Source of the DNA: Desulfamplus sp.
Lineage (GTDB): Bacteria; Desulfobacterota; Desulfobacteria; Desulfobacterales; Desulfobacteraceae
Assembly (NCBI GenBank): GCA_015232465.1
Contig: JADFZO010000023.1
Location: 1 to 37,779, forward strand
Direction: 5' to 3'
Length of the DNA: 37,779 bases
Positions 12,243 through 21,336 of this stretch are shown here, in pieces. Both the position numbers and the translations under genes were made by a program. The notes beneath the pieces were generated by a model, which was not told the DNA's origin, searched no databases, and worked only from the letters and a program-made list of their open reading frames with translations. Each line of letters opens with the position of its first letter. Positions within the stretch are counted from its first letter, which is position 1.

Positions 12243-14627
12243 TTATATCGGTTTATTGGGAATAAGATTCCAAATACCACAAGGGCAAGCACCTTTGCAA
12301 AAACCGCAACCAATGCACTTCTCTGGATTTACTCTATATTTAACAGTGCCATCTTCAGACTCAACCCGCTCAATTGCACCCTCTGGGCAGACATGAACGC
12401 AGATACTACAATCTCTACACCGACCGCACGAGGCGCACTCTGATCCGCACTCATTAAGAGAGTTGTAGCTCTTTAGCATTGGGTTAAAGTACTCAAGGGA
12501 GACTCTTGATTTATCAATCTCTTGGCGCGTATCAAGATTCTCTGGCTCTTTTCCCGCAATTATGCTGTCAATAGCTTCAGCAGCTCGCTTTCCTGCACCA
12601 ATTGCGTCAGTTAAAAGTCCCGGTCCAACAATATCGCCAATTGCAAATAGCGTAGGATCAGAGGTCTGATTAAACTCATTAACAGATACAAATCCATTAG
12701 AGATTGCAACATCTTTTCCAATAAAATCAACATCTGGAACATCACCAATTGAGACAACAACAGTATCAGCCTCAAGCAGCTCTCCATCATCAAGAATTAC
12801 CCCTTTGGCTGTTATCTCTCGTGTAAAGCATGGATAGCGAAATATTGCACCAACTTCTTGGGCATCCTCTTTTTCTTTGCCAAATGCTGCGGGTTTTTGA
12901 ACATCAATCAAGGTGATAGACTCAGCTCCCAACCTGTGAGCTTGAGTTGCAACATCACAACCCACATTTCCAGCACCAATTATCACAACTTTTTTACAAG
13001 GCTTTAGCTTACCATCTTTTAATCCAACCTGATTTTGCTTTGCTTTTGATAAAAAATCAAAAGCAGAAAGAGCAAACTCAATGCCAGAAACAGGCAGCAT
13101 TCTTGGCTTTTTTGCACCAGCAGCAACAATAACGTAGTCAAACTCCTGCCGTATCTTCTGAAAGTTTTTAGGGGTAATTTTTTGCTCAAGCCTTATATCT
13201 GAAATGAGCTTTTTTACCCGATCAAGCTCTTTTTGAAGCGTCTCTTGAGGTATCCTTGAGTTTGGAATTACAGATGATATTTTTCCACCAATCTCTTTTG
13301 ATTCATCAAACAGAGTTGCCTCATGCCCCTTTAGAGTAAGATGCCAAGCAGCAGAGATGCCGCCAGGTCCCGCTCCAACCACAGCAACACGTTTGCCACT
13401 TTTTGGGGCAGTTAAAGGAATCTCTGTATTTTCAGCAGCACGACCAAGCAATCTGACATTGACTGGTGGTATGTATTGGAGATTTTTTGTGCACGATGCC
13501 ATACATGGACTTGGACAGAGATAACCACAAACAGTTGCTGGAAAAGGTGTATATTGAAGACCCATTACAGCAGCCTCATCAACAAGACCTTGACGGATAA
13601 GATGCCATCTCTCTTGAACTGGAATGCCAGTTGGGCAGTTTGCCTGACATGGAGCTTTATACTTTGCATTTTCCCAAACAGGGATCATGCGTCTTAAATC
13701 GCCTTTTGCAATTAATGGGATTGTGCCTGGCTCAACCTCTTGAAGATCACCAATAAGCCCACCTTTGCCAAGCTCTTTGTCCCAAACATTTTGGCGAAAA
13801 GCTCCCATTGAGAGTCGCCCTTTTCCGATAATTTTCTCTTGAGGGGTCTTTGCCCTGATAAGGCTCCATTCAGCTCTTTGCGAAAGGGTTGAAAATAGCT
13901 CGATTTTATCTATCTTTTGAAGAAAAATATGAAGATTTTTTAAAAGCCAATCCCAATCATCGTCAGTTATGGGTATAACCTTTGCATCGCTTTTGCTAAA
14001 CTCTGTAACATCTCCACGACAAAAGACCTTGCCTCCCACCATTCCAACAAGGGGGCGATAGCCAAGAGCATTTGGATTCCAAGGCTCACCCTCTTTAAAT
14101 GGAGGGGTATCTTTATTGTAACCACACACAACAGCAATACCACCAGCCATGAACTCGCCAAAGTAGTCCCCAGCAGAGCCAAGAACCCACAACTCAGGAG
14201 GATCAAATCGAGGGTTGCGTTTGGTCATGGTCATGCCGCGAGCACCAATATTGCCACCAATATAGACCTTGCCTTGTGCCCCTCCATTCATAGCCCCATT
14301 TGATGCATTGCCATGAACAACAATCTCAGCACCAGCATTGAGCCAGCCAATATCATCTGAAGCTGGACCCATCACCTCAATTTCAGTGTTGGCAAATCCA
14401 AGCGAGCCTGTTCTTTGACCAGAGTGCCCTTGAATCCTGATCTTGATCTTGCCGTTGCCCGCTCTCCAGAGCCTTCCTCCAATTCCGTGCTGACCGTAAG
14501 CATGAACCTCAATAGACCTATGACCCTGCTCCACAGCAGTCTGAATCATCTCCTCAAGAACGCGAGAGGGGATCCTTTTTTCGCCCTGTTTTCCCTGTAT
14601 ATTTACATAAAATGTATTTGTATTCAT
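12243..14627 (-). CDS. Glutamate synthase: GXGXG domain fused to GltD-like flavoprotein and ferredoxin
   Basis: A 794-residue fusion. Residues 1-240 are the GXGXG beta-helix that is the C-terminal domain of bacterial GltB. Residues about 320-700 are a GltD-like small subunit, with cysteine clusters around 327-379 (CQANCPTG, CGYLCPSPC), the FAD Rossmann motif GAGPGG near 418 and a nucleotide motif GAGNVG near 551. The C terminus is a two-cluster ferredoxin with CxxCxxC-rich segments. It should bring electrons from NAD(P)H or ferredoxin to the FMN subunit for glutamate formation from 2-oxoglutarate and glutamine. It lies 14 bp downstream of the FMN-subunit gene. The separate GXGXG subunit resembles archaeal-type glutamate synthases. 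The fusion to GltD is clear; the physiological electron donor is not. Confidence 0.88.
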   Translation of the reverse strand: MNTNTFYVNIQGKQGEKRIPSRVLEEMIQTAVEQGHRSIEVHAYGQHGIGGRLWRAGNGKIKIRIQGHSGQRTGSLGFANTEIEVMGPASDDIGWLNAGAEIVVHGNASNGAMNGGAQGKVYIGGNIGARGMTMTKRNPRFDPPELWVLGSAGDYFGEFMAGGIAVVCGYNKDTPPFKEGEPWNPNALGYRPLVGMVGGKVFCRGDVTEFSKSDAKVIPITDDDWDWLLKNLHIFLQKIDKIELFSTLSQRAEWSLIRAKTPQEKIIGKGRLSMGAFRQNVWDKELGKGGLIGDLQEVEPGTIPLIAKGDLRRMIPVWENAKYKAPCQANCPTGIPVQERWHLIRQGLVDEAAVMGLQYTPFPATVCGYLCPSPCMASCTKNLQYIPPVNVRLLGRAAENTEIPLTAPKSGKRVAVVGAGPGGISAAWHLTLKGHEATLFDESKEIGGKISSVIPNSRIPQETLQKELDRVKKLISDIRLEQKITPKNFQKIRQEFDYVIVAAGAKKPRMLPVSGIEFALSAFDFLSKAKQNQVGLKDGKLKPCKKVVIIGAGNVGCDVATQAHRLGAESITLIDVQKPAAFGKEKEDAQEVGAIFRYPCFTREITAKGVILDDGELLEADTVVVSIGDVPDVDFIGKDVAISNGFVSVNEFNQTSDPTLFAIGDIVGPGLLTDAIGAGKRAAEAIDSIIAGKEPENLDTRQEIDKSRVSLEYFNPMLKSYNSLNECGSECASCGRCRDCSICVHVCPEGAIERVESEDGTVKYRVNPEKCIGCGFCKGACPCGIWNLIPNKPI

Positions 14628-14641
14628 CTTAAAAATTTCTC

Positions 14642-16294
14642 CTAAACCACATATTTGATATTGAGTCGCTGTGCCACCTGATAATCATCAATACCAAGTG
14701 CGTCAGACATACCAATAGGAAGAGATGTTGAACGTCCTAATGGGGCAACTATTTTTTTAAGTTCAATATCAAATGAGACAAAGAGATCAACAACTCTTTG
14801 AGCAACATCTTCAGGGTCAAGCCGTCTGTAGAGTCTTGGGTCTTGAGATGTAATACCTTTAGGACAGACACCAGTGTTGCACATATTGCATCTATCTGTC
14901 TCAGTGCCAATACAGCCTGCTGCTGCCTGCATCACATATTTACCAATCTGAACCCCGCTTGCACCAAGCATGATAAGTGCTGCTGCATTGGCTGCAAGGT
15001 TGCCGTTTTTGCCAATCCCACCGCCAGCAAATATTGGAATCTCATTTTGTTTTCCAAGTTTGACAAGGTTTAGATAGTTGTCTCGAATGCAAGATGCAAT
15101 TGGGTGTCCCATGTGATCCATAGAGACTGAATATGCAGCACCTGTTCCGCCATCTTCGCCATCAATTACAAGGGCTGAGGCGTAGTCATTTCTTGTTAAG
15201 TTATTTAAAACAGCAAGAGATGTTGAAGATGCTGATATTTTTGGATAAACAGGAACCCTAAAACCCCACGCCATTGACATTGAGATAATCATTTTAGCAA
15301 CAGACTCTTCAATTGAGTATTGGGTCTGGTGCGTTGGAGGACTTGGAAGGCTCACACCCTGAGGCACACCTCTGATTGCTGCAATAAGTTTATTAACCTT
15401 ATGCCACATCAAAAGCCCACCATCTCCTGGTTTTGCACCTTGACCATACTTAATCTCAATAGCACAAGGATCCTCTTTCATGTGTGGAATTGCATGGATA
15501 ATCTCGTCCCAGCCAAAATAGCCACTTGCAATCTGCAAAATCACATATTTTAAGAATCTGCTTTTAAGAAGTCTTGGAGGACACCCTCCCTCACCAGTTG
15601 ACATTCTAACAGGCATTCCAAGCTGTTCATTTAGATATGTTACTCCCATCTGAAGCCCCTCCCACATTGTTGGAGAGAGTGCTCCAAAAGACATACCGCC
15701 AATTATAAGAGGATAAATCTCACGAACAGGGGGAATCCAGCCGTTGTTTCTTAATCTTTGCATATTCTCTTTAGGCGGCAGAATCCTTCCAAGCAGGGTT
15801 CTTAGCTCAAACTCATGGCGTCCAGCATCAAGAGCTGGGTCTGTAAGCATTGATATTCTTATAAATTTTATTCTATCAAGCAGGGAATCTGTGGCATTTC
15901 TTCTTCCCCCCCGTTTTCGTGGCTCACCATCTTGATTTATATGAAAACGGTACCTGTCAATCTCTGAGTTTCTGTGAGGTGCAATTGCATCATTTGGACA
16001 GACCATTGAGCACATAGCACACCCAACGCACGCCTCTGCAATTGTTGTTTTCTGTTTAATTCCATAATAAGTTTCAAATTGAGAAAGCTCTCTTTTTTCT
16101 GAAGAGTTAAGAAGATTGGAAGGATTTATAGCTGCAATGTTTCTCTTTCTAAAAACAGCAAGCTCAATTGCCCGAACAGGGCAGACAGCAGTGCACTGTC
16201 CACATAAAGTGCATCTATCTTTGTTCCACTCTATCTGCCATGGCAGATCCCTAAGGCTTAAAGAGGAAGGTTTAATGGTTCTGTTTGACGACAT
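14642..16294 (-). CDS. gltB: Glutamate synthase FMN/central subunit with N-terminal ferredoxin
   Basis: A 550-residue protein. Residues 25-110 form a 2[4Fe-4S] ferredoxin (CTLCGQCTAVCP and CVGCAMCSMVCP). Residues about 170-520 are the FMN-binding TIM-barrel synthase domain of GltB, with GGMSFGALS, the GEGGCP loop, KYGQGAKPGDGG and GGTGAA. The [3Fe-4S] motif CNMCNTGVCPKG lies near the end. It carries out the reductive half of glutamate formation using ammonia from the glutaminase subunit. Its start overlaps the end of that subunit's gene by 37 bp, which suggests translational coupling and a fixed subunit ratio. The extra ferredoxin suggests electrons may come from reduced ferredoxin as well as NAD(P)H. 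Confidence 0.9.
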   Translation of the reverse strand: MSSNRTIKPSSLSLRDLPWQIEWNKDRCTLCGQCTAVCPVRAIELAVFRKRNIAAINPSNLLNSSEKRELSQFETYYGIKQKTTIAEACVGCAMCSMVCPNDAIAPHRNSEIDRYRFHINQDGEPRKRGGRRNATDSLLDRIKFIRISMLTDPALDAGRHEFELRTLLGRILPPKENMQRLRNNGWIPPVREIYPLIIGGMSFGALSPTMWEGLQMGVTYLNEQLGMPVRMSTGEGGCPPRLLKSRFLKYVILQIASGYFGWDEIIHAIPHMKEDPCAIEIKYGQGAKPGDGGLLMWHKVNKLIAAIRGVPQGVSLPSPPTHQTQYSIEESVAKMIISMSMAWGFRVPVYPKISASSTSLAVLNNLTRNDYASALVIDGEDGGTGAAYSVSMDHMGHPIASCIRDNYLNLVKLGKQNEIPIFAGGGIGKNGNLAANAAALIMLGASGVQIGKYVMQAAAGCIGTETDRCNMCNTGVCPKGITSQDPRLYRRLDPEDVAQRVVDLFVSFDIELKKIVAPLGRSTSLPIGMSDALGIDDYQVAQRLNIKYVV

Positions 16295-17388
16295 ATTTTT
16301 ATCTCCTGACGATCTGGTCCTACAATGGCTGTATCAAGGTGCATTGGTTGAATATCTTTGCTCTTATCTCTATCTGGAATCACAGCATCAAGCCCGCATA
16401 TCTCTGAAGAGAATGCAAACATGCCATCTCTTCCGCCTACAACCCCGGGTCTTAATTTTTTTCTATCTTGAGCCATGAACATTGTGTTGTCAGGTAAAGT
16501 TCCAATTACGCAATTGGGTCCATCAATAATCAACTGCCTGCACGACTTTTTAAGATGGCTTAAAAAAAGAGAATCAGGGTGCTCATTAACCCCTTTATCT
16601 TGAAGAGGCGTTATAACATGCTTGTAGGCATCTAATCCAAGCCCTAAACCTGACATTGTGTAGTGTAAAATATGGGTAAATACCTCTGAATCAGACTGAT
16701 AGCCTGTATAACCCGGAAAACCTCTGCTTAATAAAAAATCTTTAATAGGTATAAAAGCTGTGTTCTCGCCATTGGTCATGGTTGAGTAGCCTTTTATAAA
16801 AAATGGGTGGCAAGCATACAAGTTGATAGCATAATTGGTGTTCTGCCTTCCTTGAACCATTATGGTTCTTGCCTTTAGCTCTTTTCTATCAAGTCCAAGA
16901 TAGCGGGCAATCTCAAGCGGGTCTCCAAGCTCTTTAATCATAATAGTATCGGGCCAGAAGGAGAAAACAATCATGTCATCTTTTTCTTCACCCATTTCGC
17001 GTATTTTTAGGCGTGTCATCATAAGTCTGGTGGCAAGCTCATCTTGATCAAGGTTATCCCAAGATTCAGGATACTCATAGGCACGCAAAAGGTATAGACC
17101 TCTTTTAGGGACTCCCTCCATTTTAGTTTTTGGAACTTTTATGCTCATCTTATATTTGGTCATAAAGCCCTGTTCCATCATAAAAAAATCGAGTCTTCTT
17201 ATCCCCTCTTCACTAAAAATGCCAGAAAGTATGGGTGCATCTTTCATCTCTTCAAATGGTCCACCTAAATCACGAAGCAGAATACCTACCCCAGAACCAT
17301 CATGCCCCTCTTTCATAACATCAAGAGCCTTTATCGCCTCCATTGGAGAGAGCGGGTCCTTGCTTGTAAGTGCAAACAGACGGCACAT
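16258..17388 (-). CDS. Glutamate synthase glutaminase subunit (class II amidotransferase)
   Basis: A stand-alone class II (Ntn-type) glutamine amidotransferase domain equal to the N-terminal domain of GltB; it releases ammonia from glutamine for the FMN subunit encoded next. The ORF is open to 17457. The start is placed at the ATG at 17388 because class II amidotransferases need Cys directly after the initiator Met (MCRLFALTS) and because AAGGAG lies at 17398-17403. This gives 376 residues. HDGSGVG and the NGENTAF segment (family NGEI-type) match the active-site region. It is the first gene of the three-gene glutamate synthase unit. Confidence 0.87.
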   Translation of the reverse strand: MCRLFALTSKDPLSPMEAIKALDVMKEGHDGSGVGILLRDLGGPFEEMKDAPILSGIFSEEGIRRLDFFMMEQGFMTKYKMSIKVPKTKMEGVPKRGLYLLRAYEYPESWDNLDQDELATRLMMTRLKIREMGEEKDDMIVFSFWPDTIMIKELGDPLEIARYLGLDRKELKARTIMVQGRQNTNYAINLYACHPFFIKGYSTMTNGENTAFIPIKDFLLSRGFPGYTGYQSDSEVFTHILHYTMSGLGLGLDAYKHVITPLQDKGVNEHPDSLFLSHLKKSCRQLIIDGPNCVIGTLPDNTMFMAQDRKKLRPGVVGGRDGMFAFSSEICGLDAVIPDRDKSKDIQPMHLDTAIVGPDRQEIKICRQTEPLNLPL

Positions 17389-17397
17389 TCTTCTTTT

Positions 17398-17403
17398 CTC
17401 CTT
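17398..17403 (-). promoter_or_regulatory. Ribosome binding site that fixes the glutaminase start
   Basis: AAGGAG on the minus strand, 9 bases before the ATG at 17388. It supports this start over the upstream ATG at 17457, which would bury the catalytic Cys inside the chain. Confidence 0.7.
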
Positions 17404-17613
17404 GTTATTCTTCGATATTGATTGGCACAAAAACAGAAATAAACTATTAAAATCCATAGATAGAGCTGGTTAATATATGCAGAAAAGAGCACTTTTTCAA
17501 TATCTTTATTAAATCATGCAGCAATTCTAAAGATTTTACCCTTACCCAACTTATCCAAAAAGTTATACCAAAGGCTCTCTTAAATTCAATTTGGTTGCAA
17601 GATTCAATATTTT

Positions 17614-19758
17614 ATGCTTTTATGCCAACTTATGAAAACACGAAAATATAAAATCAGAAGAAAACCTGATAACGAAAAAAAGATACTCATAAAGCCAGAT
17701 GCTGATATTGAGCTAAACAGCGTCTTTTCAAGAATTGGTGTTCCAGAAAAAAGACCATTCTTACCAGACTCATTTCAGCTAAAAGCACTTGATGCAATTA
17801 AGCACTCAGATTGCCTTGTTACAGCACCAACAGGGGCAGGTAAAACGTGGATTGCAGAGCGGGCAGCAGAGGCAATTATTGAGTCAAATCAGCCAAACTC
17901 AACTCAAAATGCAAAGGTGTGGTATGCCACACCTTTAAAAGCCCTTACAAACTCAATTTATGGGCAGTTTTCAAAGACATTTGGGAAAAATAGGGTTGGA
18001 ATTTTAACTGGAGACACAAAAGAGAATGCTGATGCTTCAATAATTATTGGCACAACAGAGATCCTTAGAAATCAGCTCTATGATGCTATGCACACAGGCG
18101 AGGATTTAAATTGCGATCTTGTCATTTTAGATGAAGCTCACTATTTAGGCGATGAGGAGCGAGGGGTTGTTTGGGAGGAGATCATCATCTATCTGCCTGT
18201 AAGGATTCCGGTTCTTATGCTCTCTGCCACAATTGGTAACCCTGATCACATTGCTGGCTGGCTTGAGGCAATACGTGGTAAAAAGTGCCATTTAATTCAA
18301 GAGAGCCGCCGCCCTGTTCCGCTATATCCACTATTTTTTCACCCATCTGGAACTCTTCAGCCACTTTTAAAAAACGCTCATCAACCGGGCAAAACAGCTC
18401 TTTTGCACAAAAAAACTTTAGAGTTTTTAAAAGACCCAAGTCCACCTGAAATATCGCTGCCAGGAAGGTTACCACGATTTTCTGACATTTTGCGAGTATT
18501 AAAACAGTTTGATCTTTTGCCAGCCATATTTTTCTTAAAATCACGCTCTGATTGCGATGGTGCAATAAGGCTTTGCAACACGCACCTTATCTCAGCACAG
18601 CCTGAACGCAAAGCTGCATTGGCTAAACGAATGGGGGAGCTTGTCTCTATAACGCCCCATCTTGAACGCCACGCCCAACGCGAGCAGGTTGAAGAGACTG
18701 CTGCTGCATCGCACCATAGCGGGCATCTGCCAGCATGGAAAGTTGTGGTTGAGACTTTGATGTCTGAAGGGCTTTTAGATGCCATGTTTGCAACATCAAC
18801 AGTTGCGGCTGGAGTAAATTTTCCTGCAAGAAGCGTTGTTATCCTAAATTCTGACAGATTCAACGGCTCAGATTTTTTGCCTCTTACAGCAAGCGAATTT
18901 CAGCAGATGACAGGAAGAGCAGGAAGGCGGGGAATGGATAATATTGGATTTGCAATTTTATTGCCCGGAAAATTTATGGATTTAAACCATGCAGCCCGTA
19001 TGGTCTCTGCTCCTCCTGTTGATATTCAAAGCCAGATTAGAATTGATTTTTCAATGGTTCTAAATCTTCTGCTCTCCCACTCACCAGAGCAGATACGAGG
19101 ATTGCTTAAAAAATCGTTTGCATCATATATGCTCAATCGTGGAAAACAGGGTAAATATGCAAGAAAGGTTTATGGTTATGAACTTGAGCACCTTTGGGAA
19201 GATTTTATTGCTCATCTCGACTTTTTACAAGAAGAGGGTTTTGTAACTGAAGATGGCTCTTTGACTGACGATGGAATTTGGGCATCAAAGCTCAGAATTG
19301 ACGCACCTCTTATGGTTGCATACTGCCTAAAACATGGGCTTCTTCCACAAAACGATCCAGCTCTTTTTGCTGCAATCATGGCATCTTTTGTCAATGAAAA
19401 GGAGTTTGACGATGAGAGCATGTTAAAACATGCCCTTCCTAAGCTCCTAACACGGGAGTTTTTAGATTTAAGAAAGGGGTTAAGACCATTTGCAGGCAGG
19501 TTAATCCGTAAAGGTTTTGATGCTCCAAATCTCTATCTTCAACCAGCAGCCACTATCTTTTCTTGGGCACAAAATGAGCCGTGGGAAGATGTGGTAAAAC
19601 GCTCGGTCTTTGCTGAAGGCGATCTTGCAAGACTTATCCTTAGAACAGGTGAAAATTTGCGTCAGATTGCAGGGCTAACCTTTCAATTTCCAGAGATTGC
19701 CAAGACCAGCGAAGAGGCTATATCCTTGATATTAAAAGAGCCTGTTGTAACTTTTTAG
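17614..19758 (+). CDS. Ski2-like DEAD/DEAH-box helicase
   Basis: A 714-residue superfamily 2 ATPase of the Ski2/Mtr4/Hel308-like type. Visible are Walker A APTGAGKT at 71-78, motif Ia TPLKAL, DEAH at 173-176, motif III SAT at 204-206, FATSTVAAGVNFPA (motif V) and QMTGRAGRRG (motif VI). A C-terminal helical region of about 250 residues follows. Such bacterial proteins are annotated as RNA or DNA helicases, but their substrates are mostly unknown. The start is uncertain: an internal ATG at 17632 is equally possible and neither has a clear Shine-Dalgarno. Its TAG stop overlaps the stop of the convergent permease gene. Confidence 0.85.
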   Translation: MLLCQLMKTRKYKIRRKPDNEKKILIKPDADIELNSVFSRIGVPEKRPFLPDSFQLKALDAIKHSDCLVTAPTGAGKTWIAERAAEAIIESNQPNSTQNAKVWYATPLKALTNSIYGQFSKTFGKNRVGILTGDTKENADASIIIGTTEILRNQLYDAMHTGEDLNCDLVILDEAHYLGDEERGVVWEEIIIYLPVRIPVLMLSATIGNPDHIAGWLEAIRGKKCHLIQESRRPVPLYPLFFHPSGTLQPLLKNAHQPGKTALLHKKTLEFLKDPSPPEISLPGRLPRFSDILRVLKQFDLLPAIFFLKSRSDCDGAIRLCNTHLISAQPERKAALAKRMGELVSITPHLERHAQREQVEETAAASHHSGHLPAWKVVVETLMSEGLLDAMFATSTVAAGVNFPARSVVILNSDRFNGSDFLPLTASEFQQMTGRAGRRGMDNIGFAILLPGKFMDLNHAARMVSAPPVDIQSQIRIDFSMVLNLLLSHSPEQIRGLLKKSFASYMLNRGKQGKYARKVYGYELEHLWEDFIAHLDFLQEEGFVTEDGSLTDDGIWASKLRIDAPLMVAYCLKHGLLPQNDPALFAAIMASFVNEKEFDDESMLKHALPKLLTREFLDLRKGLRPFAGRLIRKGFDAPNLYLQPAATIFSWAQNEPWEDVVKRSVFAEGDLARLILRTGENLRQIAGLTFQFPEIAKTSEEAISLILKEPVVTF

Positions 19759-20552
19759 AAAATAGCCGACCACATCATTCTTATACCAACAAAATAGAGC
19801 AAAAATGCAAATATCTTTTTTAATTTATCAACAGGAAGATCATGGGCAAGTTTAGCCCCGTAAGGTGCGGTAAAGACGCTTGCAATCACAATTCCCAAAA
19901 GTGCAATCAGATTGACATACCCAATGCTATAAGATGGAAGATTTTCAGCTCCAAGCCCATTAACAACATAGCCTAAAGCTCCAGCAACAGCGATAGGAAA
20001 ACCAATTGCTCCAGCAGTTCCAATAGCCTTGTGCATTGATTGGTTGCACCAAAGCAAAAATGGAACAGAAAGAGTCCCCCCGCCAATTCCAACAAGACTT
20101 GAAAAGATACCAATAATGCTGCCAACCAAAATCATGCCAGCCCTCTTAGGGATAGTTCTGGAGGGTTTTGGCTTTATACCCATAACCATCTGTGTTGCAA
20201 CATAGATAAGATATGTGCCTGAAAAGATTTTAAGAAAATTGGTAGATAACATGGAGGCTACCCATGTTCCAGTAAATGTTCCGATAAAAATTCCTGGTGT
20301 TATGCTAAAGAGCACGCTCCACAAGACAGCCTCCCTTTTATGGTGAGCCTTTAGGCTTGATATTGATGTAAATAGAATGCTTGCAAGCGATGTCCCAAGT
20401 GCAATATGCAAGATATGCTCATGTGCTACACCTTGTGCTGTAAATATAAATGTGAGCATTGGGACAATCACAATTCCGCCCCCAATTCCAAGAAGTCCAG
20501 CAAGAACTCCAGCAACAGCCCCTAAAACAATATAAAGAATAAAAAATGACAT
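19755..20552 (-). CDS. TSUP (TauE/SafE) family permease
   Basis: A 265-residue inner-membrane protein with about eight hydrophobic segments. It shows the internal duplication typical of TSUP transporters: GLLGIGGGIVIVP in the N-terminal half and LVGIGGGTLSVP in the C-terminal half. The family moves sulfite, sulfoacetate, taurine-derived sulfonates or related anions; the substrate here cannot be told. It is divergent from tpx, with 135 bp between them, and its stop codon shares bases with the stop of the convergent helicase gene. Confidence 0.88.
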   Translation of the reverse strand: MSFFILYIVLGAVAGVLAGLLGIGGGIVIVPMLTFIFTAQGVAHEHILHIALGTSLASILFTSISSLKAHHKREAVLWSVLFSITPGIFIGTFTGTWVASMLSTNFLKIFSGTYLIYVATQMVMGIKPKPSRTIPKRAGMILVGSIIGIFSSLVGIGGGTLSVPFLLWCNQSMHKAIGTAGAIGFPIAVAGALGYVVNGLGAENLPSYSIGYVNLIALLGIVIASVFTAPYGAKLAHDLPVDKLKKIFAFLLYFVGIRMMWSAIF

Positions 20553-20687
20553 GGTGCTCCTTGTTTTATAAGAGTATGAGTGGTATTTTTTAATAAAACT
20601 CTGTTATGAAAAAGAAAAGCATTTTATCTAACTTTATATTCATAACAAGAATTATTTTAAAAAACGCTAAAAATAAGGAGAGAAAAC

Positions 20688-21194
20688 ATGGCTAAAATCA
20701 CGTTAAAAGGCAATCCTATTGAGACTATTGGAGAGCTTCCAGCAAAGGGGAGCAAGGCACCATCATTTAGCCTTGTGGGGACAAATCTTGCTAATGTCAG
20801 CTTAGAGAGCTTTGCTGGCAAAAAAGTTGTATTAAATATATTTCCAAGCATTGATACACCTGTCTGTGCTGCATCAACACGCCGTTTTAACAAGGTTGCA
20901 TCAGAGCAGGCTGATACAGTTGTCCTTTGCATTTCAGGCGATTTACCATTTGCCCACTCAAGATTTTGCGAGGTTGAAGGGCTTAAAAATGTTATCCCTT
21001 TATCAGTCTTTAGAGATAGAAGTTTTGGGCAGAACTACGGCGTAACTATAACAACAGGTCCAATCTCTGAGCTTTTATCAAGAGCACTTGTGGTTATCGA
21101 CAAATCAGGAAACATAGCCTACACAGAGCAGGTGCCAGAAATATCACAAGAGCCAAACTACGATGCAGCTCTATCTGCATTGGCGGCGTTGTAG
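20688..21194 (+). CDS. tpx: Thiol peroxidase (atypical 2-Cys peroxiredoxin)
   Basis: Reduces H2O2 and lipid or alkyl hydroperoxides using thioredoxin. The 168 residues have the peroxidatic Cys60 in [14 protein letters not shown] and the resolving Cys94 in [12 protein letters not shown], the Tpx-specific spacing. AAGGAG lies just upstream. It is a single gene between a divergent permease and cbiD. In an anaerobe this fits oxidative-stress defence. Confidence 0.95.
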   Translation: MAKITLKGNPIETIGELPAKGSKAPSFSLVGTNLANVSLESFAGKKVVLNIFPSIDTPVCAASTRRFNKVASEQADTVVLCISGDLPFAHSRFCEVEGLKNVIPLSVFRDRSFGQNYGVTITTGPISELLSRALVVIDKSGNIAYTEQVPEISQEPNYDAALSALAAL

Positions 21195-21256
21195 GGTAAA
21201 ATTTGGTTTTATTAAATTCACTGTTCAATGTCGTAAATTAGATATTTACTTAAAAC

Positions 21257-21284
21257 GTAGAGACGTATGCTCGTTCGTCTCTAC
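21257..21284. repeat. Intergenic palindromic element
   Basis: A perfect 9-bp inverted repeat (GTAGAGACG / CGTCTCTAC) with a 10-base loop lies in the 142-bp gap between tpx and cbiD. On the plus strand it is followed by A6, and on the minus strand by GTTTTAAG, so it is not a good intrinsic terminator either way. It looks like a REP- or MITE-type extragenic palindrome, but only one copy is present in this window. Both flanking genes run on the plus strand. Confidence 0.5.
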
Positions 21285-21336
21285 AAAAAATTTACAGCCC
21301 TAAAAACTTTGATAAAAAATTGATGAAAGATTAAAT

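Noticed and set aside
18215-18863. Minus-strand ORFs within the helicase gene
   Set aside because: They overlap conserved helicase coding sequence and show no domain or ribosome binding site.
19755-19758. Interlocked stop codons of the helicase and permease genes as a regulatory feature
   Set aside because: Convergent overlaps of a few bases are common in compact genomes; nothing else marks the site.
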